From positions 163,166,726 through 163,230,725 of the forward strand of contig NC_088780.1 of assembly GCF_958450345.1 (NCBI RefSeq): a stretch of 64,000 nucleotides of DNA. Reading direction: 5' to 3'. Shown here one piece after another: positions 37,501 to 49,500 of this stretch. The first letter of the stretch is position 1; each line of letters starts with the position of its first letter. Both the position numbers and the translations under genes were made by a program. The notes beneath the pieces were generated by a model. It had not been told where the DNA came from. It did no database searches and was given only the letters and a program-made list of their open reading frames with translations. This DNA is from Calliphora vicina (lineage: Eukaryota; Arthropoda; Insecta; Diptera; Calliphoridae).

Positions 37501-40500
37501 GCCAGTTCATCCGATATACAATTACACTGGTTTCCATCATGACCAGGTGCCCATATAAGCGTTATCCTAGAATGTCTCGCTATCTCATTAAGGGATACTC
37601 GGCATTCCTCGGTTAACCTAGATGTCGTAAAGACATCCGCTATTCCATTAACGGCAGCCTTGCTATCAGTATATATACATATATCACCAAATATTCGATA
37701 AAACCTCAGCCAGTTGGATGCACGTTTAATGGCCGTAACTTCCGCCTGAAGAGCCGTACAGAAGTTAGGTAGCCTGAAGTAGGATTTAATCCCAAAGTTA
37801 TCTATAAAGAAACCTCCACCGACCCTACTGCCCCTTTTTGAGCCATCAGTGCTCTGTATTTGGTGAAAGCAAAAGGCTATCTATTATAAGCTGCTGAAAT
37901 TTGGTCATACCGTCACCACAAATTATACAGAGGTGTCACGAGACAGAAAATACTATCGTTTTATATTTGTCTCTTTCTTTACAAAGTGCCCTTTTCATTG
38001 TTTTGTTTATTTGTTTGTTTTGATTACATTACAAGTGACACATGAAGCTAGAGACCTTTCTAACCTTCACTAGTAAGTGACCAATTAAAATTGAGCCTTG
38101 TATAAATTCATCCTGTATAAAGTTGTTTAAAAGCCAAAAAACATATGGAATCCAAACTGCCTCCAAAACCCTTATTGATATTATACAGAGGACTCAGTCG
38201 AAAAGTCTTAGGAATATTACGTGTGGGTGAATTCAAGAAAGTCCGTTGAAAATACAACTCGATCAAGGATTTATAGAGCCAATCTACCATCCCGCAAAGG
38301 TTTGGCCATTCTTGGCTCTTGTTAGAGAATATCGAGCGTAACTATATAGGCAGAAAACGAAATCTATAGTGAGATTTCAAAGAGTTCTATAAAATTTGGC
38401 AACTCTTATTCCGATACGTGACCGCAAACTGGCTGTTTAAGAGACATAGAGTAAAATAAATTGACGGACGTATAATATACCAAATCTACATATTTCTATT
38501 ATTTATTTAGACGCTTCAACTGACAAACATACAAATATTTAAGTAAATAAACAAACAAAAAATAAATACATGTTTATTTTTTGTTTAAATACATATAAAA
38601 TACATTTTGCAAAACAACAAAAAAAAAAACGAAAAATGAAAAATGAAAAAGTGATGTTATGCTACTACAAGTGTGTATGAAGAGGATGATAGGAACGGAA
38701 CGATGATGGTGACGATGATGACTACAACATTATTTTTTCAATTGTGCGAATGATTTTGTTTGTGTATCGGACTTCTGTGCCCGTTTGTTTGTATATTTTA
38801 TAACGATGACGATGAGATAATCATGGGTTTGTAATGAGCAGTTTTTTATTCGGGGTTTTTGTTTTTGTCTGTTATTAATTTATATTCATTAAACAATTCG
38901 ACTTCTTACTCTTTTTGGCTTTGTGACATGTGTTTGTAATATGTAATATTTTACATATTGTTTATAATATTAATTAATAATTATTTATTAATTGTTCATT
39001 TCAACTTTAATTTCAATTGCAGGTAAACAAAAAATCTATTGCGCCAAATGCGACAAAAAATGTTCCGGTGAAGTGTTACGTGTCGCTGATAAACATTTCC
39101 ATAAGGCCTGCTTCCAATGTTGTCAGTGTAAGAAATCATTAGCCACAGGTGGTTTCTTTACCAAAGATGGTGCTTACTATTGTATACCCGATTATCAGCG
39201 TTTATATGGTACAAAATGTGCTGCCTGTTCGAGTTATGTGGAGGGGGAAGTCGTCTCAACAATGGGTAAAACTTATCACCAAAAGTGTTTCACATGTTCC
39301 AAATGTAAACATCCATTCAAATCTGGCAGTAAGGTAAGATGGAAATATTTTAAATGTTATTTTATTTGTTTTATCTATATAAGCGGAATAAGTAAATGTA
39401 TGACTGGTATTTATTTATACTTATGTTTAATTATGGCAATATTGAAAATATCTATGGAGGTATGTTTGAGAAATAAATGGCTGGTTAAACATTTAAGTTG
39501 GAAAATCTCTCCCGGGATTTTTTAAGCAGCAATAACACAATGCAGAGGAAAAAATGTAAGAAGATAATAGATTTGAGAGAAAAATTATATTATCACAGGA
39601 AAACCTGTGTTCAACAACCAGCATGTATGTATATAGAAATACTTTTTCTATTTTGGAGTTGCGACCAATGCTTTTTGTTTAAAATTGTCAACTCCAGAAC
39701 TGGTTCTCAAAATCTCAAAATCGTTTCAAAACTAGCACACGTTATTTTATATCAATAATTTTTTTTTTTGGAAATTGTAAGTCCCGCAACTAGTTTTAGG
39801 AAATCTTAATGGAGCAAACGCACATTCTTAGGAAGAATTCAAGAACTAGTTCTTTTATCAGCAAATTTATTTTTAAATTTACCCCCTTGGAACAAGTTTC
39901 AAGGGAATATTTATTGTTCCTTTGCTTCATTTATAGAATTAGCATTACGAGACTTATATTTACCGAAAATTTATTAAAAGAATTTTGAATTCATTCAGAG
40001 TACGTTGCATTTGGATGCTAAACATATACAATAGAGAATTCTATTGAAAAGGATTAGGAAAAAGATTCGTTTCCCAAATATTGCCGAAATGTTGAATTAT
40101 TTTCCACATTCCCAATACATTTGTCCCATTCCTTTAAGATTTATTAAAACAAACCAAGTTATTTTTGAAGGGGGTAACAAAATTACTTTTTTCCTCTCAA
40201 TACGAATTGAGTAGCTCTTGTATAGATACTAGGGTATTCAATTAATCGGGTTTCTGGTTTATTCGGTTAATCGAGCAAATAATTAATCGGGGTTTAGATT
40301 TAATCGGTTAATAATAGGTTAATTTTAAATTATTCGATTAACCGAATAATTTCTATTTAAATGTTAAACTGAAACTAAATCTCGAATTTTGCGTACTTAT
40401 TGAAGTATTTTATTAATAAAAAGAACAAAAACATACAAAAATTTCGGTTATTCGGTTAACCGACACAAATTAATCGGTTTATTCGTTATTTGAAAATCGG

Positions 40501-43500
40501 CAAATTTGAATTATTCGAACAGTTAACCGACAAAAATTAATCGGTTAACCGATTGAATACCCTAATAGATACTAGGGTATTCGAATTATTCGATTTTTCT
40601 CTTGTTAGAATAAAACGAATAATTCGAATAAGAGATTTTAACTTGTTTAACTTGAATTATTCGAATAATTTAATTTTTTTTTAAAAAAGTAAAGAATGAA
40701 GTTTTGATGTCGGATTTTTAATATTTGTTTGTTAAAGAAAACCAAAAAATAACGTTAAAGTTAACAATTCAAGTATTGATAATGTTAAAAAACATTCGAA
40801 AACAAACATTCGAAAACAAAAATTTTCAACAGAAATATTCTCATCAGATTAACTCCCGAACAATCTACAAAACAATTGACTAGCTGGTTGGATTCGGCTG
40901 GTTGGCCGGGCTTCACATATGATCTCTTACACATCGGGTTGTCGTAATAGATCCATTTTCCATCGCATGTAATGATTCGAGGCAAAAATTAATTTCCTTT
41001 ATAAAGTTCAAGAATCATTTCGGACATGCAAAATCGTATTTCAATTTCTCTCGTCTTCTATTCGTATGGTACCCAATTTCCATGCTTTTGGATGAATCCA
41101 GCTGTTCGCAAACTTTTTAAAATTAGTGCTTGAGTAGCTCCCAATAATTTAGCAATTTCTTGTTGAGTTTTACAACAATCTTCATGGAGTAATACCTCCA
41201 ATTCATGGCCTTAAAACTTTTTCGGCTGGCCAGGGCGATCTTTGTCTTCCGTGTCAAATCACCACTTCTGAACAGAACAAACCATTTATCGCACATTGAA
41301 ACCGCAAAGGTACAAAAGTCGACATTTTCGAAGCAAAAGAACGTTGTTTTTTACACTATAATGTTCAATAACTAAGTGAAAATAAATGACAGATATGTAG
41401 CCTTCAAAATGACATATAAGTTATTAAAAACAAAAACCGTGTTCAGAAGATACGTCATCTAATATAAATCTCTCATTTTTAAGTCATAGACCCAATATAT
41501 TAATTTTAAAATGTTTTATGTTTTCAAAAAAATAATGTTTTAAAACGGTTCCAAAAAGTTGTTTCAAAGCTAGTCTATAACTAGTGTCAAAGAATAAGTT
41601 CATTATATGACCTATACTGTCATATATTTAAAAAACAATCTCAACTCCATAGTTAATAGTTATTTTTCAACCTAAAAGAGAGTTTTAACTCATTTAGGGA
41701 GTTTTATTTTTCCCGTCTTAAATTAAACTCATTGAGGAGTTTTATTTTTTGCGTCATTAAGTAAAACTCATTTGAGGAGTGTTATTTTTACCTTGCTAGA
41801 AAGACAATTTTCTCGAGAAGATTAGATTTATTTCAAATGTTTAGAAAATATTATTTAAATAGGGAATTTTTTTAAGATATCGAAAAAAGTACCCAATTTT
41901 ACAACTTTCAATCGATTTCCGCCAAGGGTTATATATATCCGATTGCACTTAAATTTTGCAGTAGTTAGTTTTAGCTACTAATGAACAAAATAAGGCACAT
42001 CCAAAGAATCTATCTATTTTTTAAGGGCATGTCTAATGTAAATGTGTATTATTTAAATATTCCTGTCAAATTTTTTCCCAAACATTCATACATGTAATGT
42101 ATTAAATTAAATGAAATTTTGTCACACTAATAAGTACATTGAGCCTAAATATGTACATGACAACAAATTTGGCATTGTAATTAAACATTTCGCTTGTAAA
42201 TATGTTTCTTGGTTCCTCACTTTTGGGCAAGTCGTAAGCATTTTTTGGTTAAGTTATATCCAGTAGATCCATTTTACTGCTGCCATACTGAATGACTCAT
42301 GTTGACGTCATGTTTTAAGTGTTATTATTTTTTGTTTCTTTATATGTATATTTCTAATAATATCTGAGACAAGTGTCTTTAACTACTTGTATACATAGAA
42401 CGCTTAATTTTATTGAACTTGTGTTATCTACATTTCGATACGAATAACGTATAAAAAATATAAATAAATATTTACAATACTGAAAAGCATAGATAATGCA
42501 GAAAAACAGAAAAAAATAGCTTTTTTAAAATACTTTATTTGCTATTTCCTTATATAGTTTTTGCATAAGTTTAATTAAAGAAAATGTGAAATAATGACGA
42601 TATTAATGAGAAATATTTGACTATGGATTAGCATTGGTCTTGTGAACTCACACAATTAATAGGTAATATTGAGCACCACATTTAAATTGCTTTTACATCT
42701 TATCACAAATACATATTTTTGCACATTATTATTCGTTGTAATTAATAGCTGGCTAAGTTTTTTAGCATATACATATGAGCAACTTAATTTTACATTTATT
42801 GCCAACAAAATTACCTTCAAAACCTTCTGTAAGTTGACTTACAGAAATGACAACTATTTGCAGAAAGGTTTGCTAAAAATAATGCATCTTGTTATTTACA
42901 TTGTTTTGAATACGAATGTTATCAATTCCAAGAACTTTAACGACGCTGTCATCAGCTACAATCACAGTTATATTTATCAATAAAACAAAAGTTGCATAGT
43001 GGGGGAATTAATAAAAGGCTGGAAATAAATCAGTAACTTCTAAAAGGATTGTCCGGCTTTTAAGTTTTATAACTATATACAAATCCTTCAAATCGAATCG
43101 AGAACAAAAATTTGACATTTTTTTAATATTTGGGGGCTTGTTACTGCGACACTACCCTCTCCCCCTTGGTGTTCAATTCAAAACTCAAACACTGTTACAT
43201 ATCCTCTACAGGAAATTTTATTAAAATCAGACTATCCCTTTCCCACACTATGCGTTGTCGGCTCTGTAAAATGTGGTTATTCTGGCCCTGTGTAAAATGG
43301 TCATAAAAATATGTTAATCGGGGTTGTCATAGAATCCAATCATTGTCGGAATCGGTTTTGAAAACGACCGAAAAAGTACATTGAAAGTTATCGGTTGTAT
43401 ATTCGATCTAGAATTAAATTATTTTTCGATTAAACATTGGATTTGATAAGTGAAATGTACATTTTTTGTCGTTTTCAAAACCGATTCCGACAATGATTGG

Positions 43501-46500
43501 ATTCTATGACAATCCCGAATAAACTAAATTATAAAAAACATCTAATTGTTTTTATGAATTAAATAAATTAGGGTTCAGTTTGCCCGATTTTTTAAATTTG
43601 GCTGAAAATCGTAAAATAGCAACTGAAATTTAAATGGATACCTTATTTTTGGAAACTGTTTTTTACTAATTCTGATTAAAAATGTAATTTTACCTTAAAT
43701 TTGATGTATGTGCTTCTTTCCCGGGATTCTTAAAGGGATGGAAATTGATATTCGGACTTCAAATCATAACGGAATTTTAATTTCGACCATACAAGGTCTC
43801 CTTGTCTTGGACAGGATTATACAAAACTGTAGTTTTGTTTTAAACTCCAACTAGTTTATTTTGCTTTTTTATACTTCTAAACACCATTAGTTACAGATTC
43901 GTTTGGCAACAAATTTGGTTGCTACAACGCATCTGCCTTCTCTGTGTATGCTTTAACCCAGTAATGTTTTAAACTAAAGTTAAACTGTCAGTTTTTATTC
44001 AAAAATTGTTTTAACCGACAGTTATGTGTTAACTATAAGATAACAATTTAACAGACTTTGTTTTAATTAATTACAACGAATAAAACTATATCTACTTGAA
44101 CTTTTAAAAACATCTTTTTAATCTATGAATTTTTCCATTGCAGGTAACTAACACGGGTAAAGAGGTGCTTTGTGAAAATTGTGTTGCTGGGCCCGGTGCT
44201 GCATCACCCACACGACAACAACAACAGCAGCAGCAAGTAACCAAAGATGGTACAGTATCGCCAACGCCCGTTGCCGAGTCACCAACTCGAGCTACGGCCC
44301 ATCAACAAATGACCACTGGTGTTTTGTCCGATAAGGCACATCTGAAAGAGGATTACGATCCAAACGATTGCGCCGGCTGTGGTGAAATGTTGAAAGAAGG
44401 TCAAGCATTGGTAGCATTAGATCGTCAATGGCATGTTTGGTGTTTCCGTTGTAAATCCTGTACGGCTGTTCTAAATGGCGAATATATGGGCAAAGACCGG
44501 GTGCCGTATTGTGAAAAATGCTATCAGAAGTCGTTTGGCGTCAAGTGTGCGTACTGTAATCGTTTTATTAGCGGCAAAGTTTTGCAGGCGGGAGAGAATC
44601 ATCATTTCCATCCAACATGTGCTCGCTGCACCAAATGTGGTGATCCGTTTGGTGATGGCGAGGAAATGTATTTGCAAGGCAGTGCCATATGGCATCCACG
44701 CTGTGGTCCGGGACCCAATGAAACCGGTCTGATATTGAATGGAGGCAGTGGTGTTGGTGTATCGAATGGCAATTTCACCGATACCGAATGTGACCGCATG
44801 AGTTCGAGTGCTTTAAGTGATATGGTGAGTTAAATGTTGAGGAAAACCTAACTGGATTTGGAAATTTATACTGCTACGAAATGTGTACATGAAATTAAAC
44901 ATAATATTACAAAATTATTTGTATGATTATATTTGGATTAAAAAGAACATTTTGTTTAATTTCATTACACCTTTTGAAAACACATACAAAATAACCATTG
45001 CACACACCCATCCACAGCTGGCTGTAGAAACAAATAACTACTAACTTATGACCTGAAAACTTAATGACACCTACACCCATCCACCTTATTATTATTAAAA
45101 AAAAAAAACAATTATAAATTGGATTATAACTGGAGATTTACAACACCATTATAAATCATTCATTCATTTAATTTACACTCAAACTCAACCACATTATTAT
45201 CATTATTTTAATATTAATTTTGTGTTTATTTTGATTTAAATTCACACCATTTTTTCTGAGCTTGCAAGATTTTCTTTTTTGTTTTTATTGTTTACAGTAC
45301 ATACGCTCCCGAACGCCGAGTTTTAATGGTTCCGTATATTCCTCTAGCCGCAAGGTTTGTTTTTTAATTATATATTTTTTTTTAATTTTAAACATTTATA
45401 ATTATTACTTTTTTTTTGCTTTTAATGCATTTTTTACTTTCTCGCTCTCTCTCACTTTTACTAACATTAAACGTCAATTTGAATTTCAATATAAATAAGA
45501 AGAATAAGAAGAGAGTTTTCTTAAGAATCCTTACTCTTTTGCTATACGAAAATGTGTTAATTATTAATTTTATCGATTTATAATATTTTACAGCACTTCC
45601 GTACAGTTAGTCCAGGTTTGATATTACGTGAATACGGCCGTCATGGCGGAGAAGATATTTCACGTATCTACACCTACAGCTATTTAACAGATGCTCCCAA
45701 TTATTTGCGTAAACCGATTGATCCATATGATAAGACTCCACTCTCACCACACTTCCATAGGCCATCATCATATGCCACTAGTAATGCCGGTTCGGTAGCT
45801 GGCAGTAGACCACCATCGCGTCCCAGCTCACGTACACGCAGTGCCATGAAGGTGTTAGTGGATGCTATAAGTTCAGAAACACCCAGACCTAAAAGTCCTG
45901 CCATGAACAACGAAGAACCCATAGAATTGTCACATTATCCGGGTGCCAAAAAGCCACAACCGGGTGAAAAACCCAAAATCGAACGTGATGATTTCCCTGC
46001 ACCGCCATATCCCTACACTGATCCAGAGCGAAGACGGCGTTATAGCGACTCATACAAAGGTGTTCCCGTATCGGATGATGAGGAGGAAACCGAAAAGAAA
46101 AATGGTGAAACAGATTCGTAAGTTGTGTTTTTTTTTTTTTGGGGTGAAAGATTTGTATTCAATGAATTTTTTTAGACGCCTACAACGTGAAGCTAAGGAA
46201 TTGGAAAAACTAAATTCCGGCATTGGTTCAGTAATTGCTAAAGATTTGAAAGAAACGGCAAAATATCGCAAGTGGAAACAACAAAATCTAGATCCCAGAA
46301 ATGCATCACGTACACCATCGGCATCCAAAGAACCAGTATATAAATTAAGGTAAATTTAATGAGTTGGGTTAGTAATTTATTTATGAACAGTTATAGAAGA
46401 ATTAATGACTCAAGTGGTTTAACAGTTTAAATTGTGACAAAATGTTTGTTCTCTATTCGATTTGAAGATAGAATCTACTAGCAGAGATCTTAAGTTTACG

Positions 46501-49500
46501 AGGCAATTGCATTTGAAAATTAAAATTTCATTTTTTTTTGTTTGCAATAGCGGATACAAATCTTTGCCGATTTTTTTTTTTGAAATGTTTGTTTTTAATT
46601 AACTGCAAATTAATAAATTAATTATTTTTATATAAAAGAATTGTTTCAAGTCGTATCGATAACAAACACTTTCCATCATATCCATCACCCCCACATTAGG
46701 GTCCAAATTCAAAACTTAAACTCTGACCTTCTCTATAGTCATGTGAAATTTAATTAAAATCGGACTATCCGTTTAGAATTCAGTTCCCTCACTGTGTGTC
46801 GTAGTGGTTGGTTTGTCCTGCCTCTACATGTAGGATTTACTAAGAAATCAATTTATTTAATTATTTATGCTTTAGATACGAGTCTCCAATTGGTGCCTCA
46901 CCATCACGTCATTTGGATCATCAGAAGCCATTCTACGAGGATGAAATCTTCGATCGTTCAACGAGCTACAGAGGATCACTTGGTAAATCATTGGGCAATG
47001 CACCAAGTTATAACGGTAAGCTATAAAATACTCTTTACAGAATAATCGAAAAATATCTTCATATAAATTATATACAATATAAAACAAATCCTCGAGTTTA
47101 CACTTTTCTTACTACTGCAAAAACCCGAACAAATTCTTCTGAACAACTAAAAACAATTTAGAAACAAACACAGGTCCTTATACTTAAACTACAGCTAGAG
47201 GTTATGGGATTTTTATTTATGTATAATTTTATTTTACTGCTCTGTTCAAATCTTTTGTTTTTATAAATTTCTTATTATTCATTTTCTTTTTTTATGATTT
47301 ATTTCGGTTTATAATTTATTTAAACAAAAAACACAAATTCTATTTGGGTGTTTTGTTCTGATACTTGACAAAAAAAACTTGATTTCACTCTGAATTCTGC
47401 AAAAAAAATATATCCGAAAAAACCAACTGTAAACTACCAACAAATAAATAAAAAATAAACACAGCTATACATTCCTACCGAGCACCACCAAAACCTGGAT
47501 ATGGATTTAAAACTTCAACCTTGCCGCCGTATATACGCAATGGCTATAGTTCAGTAAGTGTGCAAAATATGAAAAAACAATACTCTCAACTCTATAACTA
47601 CCTACTTACTTAAAGTTTGGAGGTTAAGACAATTTATAACAGACACCCTATTGCTTTCCATTTCTAATTTGTAAATGCTGTGTTTTGTTAATTTTAAAAG
47701 CAAAAAAAAAAGTATTTTGGTTGTTGGTATATTAAACATTAAAAAAAACTCTAAACTCTTGTGGTTTAGATCATATTAATAACATTAATGCAATATTAAT
47801 AATAACTAGTAATGGTTAAATTACATCATCGAACTTAAAACTCATTAAGCCACCACACGCATCTACTACATCACATCACATTACAGAATAATTCATCCAT
47901 CCATCCACACACACTTATTTCTTTCTCATACACATTAATTTACAGATTAACAGCGATGGCGAAGTTATGGTTATTTTTTTTTATTTGTTGCTACAATGAT
48001 GATATTTAATGAATGGTTCATGCAAAATTTGGAAATATTTTAAATAAATAAATTATAAAAATATAATTATTAACGGATATGAAATTGTTTCGGTTTCAAA
48101 ATCGATTTCCTTCACATAACTTTTGTGAGATTTTGAGGAATTAATTTTTCAATTGATTTTAGCGATAAAGCATCTAATACATCATTTTAACATTTCCAAA
48201 TATTCAAATAATACGTCAAAATCCAAAAAAAAATCTTAACATTTTTTTATTTTTTTAGTATTTCATTAATATATACTTTTATTTAGTTATATTACAGAAT
48301 AAACTAGAACGTTTATTATGGTATTGACAAAACAGGGAAAACTTTTTGTAGAAAAATTATCTGGCCCTTTTGGAGACTCAGTATTTTGTTGGATATCCCT
48401 TGTTTTTTATTATTGCTTCACAGCGACAATAAATTAAATCTTATCCTAAAGCTTCCTTCGTGGTATAATTTTGAGTCCGTATTTTGCTAGGCAAGCCACT
48501 TCAAAAAATGCGCAACCATTTAGTTACAAACCTAGTGGTGTGTTTTTGGGATAATTTTGGTGCTGTTATCTCAAAACTAGCGGCATTTTTTCTTAGCATA
48601 TGGATACATATCATCGTTTAAAATGGAAATTTATCCGACTCCAGTCATACTAAATTTGAAGATATGAATTGGACACATACCTTGCCAAAAACAGGCCAAA
48701 CCACCATCAAACTTGAATGGCTTTGGGACCAGTTATTTTCAAAATTGGGGGCCAGGCTCTTTCCCTTATATTTGGATTCATACGAAAAGAGAACAGTATA
48801 ACATTTCTGTCTCGACCAGTTTAAATGTTCTTTGGCAAATTGTATACGGTCTTGGCGATAGAAACCAAGACCAGACTCATTTGTCATGTGACAAACAGTC
48901 CAAGACCGGGGAGTTATTAAATTATCTTGTTATGGAGTATTACACTCTCTTGTTATTACATTTTATTGTCTTTGAGTAGTTTTACAAGGTAGTTCTCCCA
49001 AATGTTGAGTTTTTAAAGTTCCTGTCTCAACATTTTTTGAAATAATTTTTGAATCTGCTGATTTATTAATTGAATATTTATCGCTTATTTAACGGCCTTA
49101 CCTAAATAAAAGTTTCGAGCGTTACGTTTTCTGCCGCGCAGTATTAACGCTTAAGTAGCTTACATAAACAAGAGCGTAATCGTTTTGTCAACAATACAAT
49201 AGTTTGTATGCACTAAGTAATGAATAAGTAAAAAAAAACAACTTTAATAAGGGCATTTTACAATCACCATTATCGAGGTTGGCGTAAACGTCTTACGCTT
49301 ACGACAGTTTAGTACTAGATTAAAGAAACAGTTTGCATTTTATCTTTAATCAAGTACGTAAGACGTTTAAGCCAGCCACGATAAGGTTGAATAGCTCTGC
49401 GTTGCCGCCGCGTTATTTCGTTTTATACTAGTTATAGAGCTTGACAATTTTTGACAAACAAAAAACGAGCAACGTTCTTATTTGGGTATGGCTGTAAGTC

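Larger units (their letters stand above)
7599..39022 (+). other. Unc-115 intron 1, 31.4 kb, transposon-rich
   Basis: Donor GTGAGT at 7599, acceptor TTTCAATTGCAG ending at 39022. Apart from the elements listed separately, the stretches 7600-9620, 10950-12640, 13260-14130, 16440-18840, 19780-22250, 22880-25080, 31550-33200, 34590-35510 and 38060-39000 are AT-rich, with poly-A/T runs, CAA/TTG- and ATC/CAT-type microsatellites (for example 12299-12360, 36340-36380, 38690-38730) and no convincing ORF. The tracts with CA/TG-rich microsatellites and higher complexity, 11900-12620, 36100-36500 and 38560-38990, could hold enhancers, but nothing specific was recognised. Confidence 0.7.
39334..44143 (+). 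other. Unc-115 intron 2, 4.8 kb
   Basis: Contains a hAT-type element (40230-40564), a related end at 40573, mariner copy G (40860-41495), a minisatellite (41685-41800), a dispersed repeat (43145-43262) and a palindromic MITE (43314-43522). The remaining AT-rich DNA, including the 104-codon frame at 42669-42983, shows no recognisable gene. Confidence 0.75.

Noticed and set aside
39334..39525. Extension of the LIM2 frame past 39333
   Set aside because: It follows a strong GTAAGA donor and would lose the last LIM2 ligands that exon 3 supplies.
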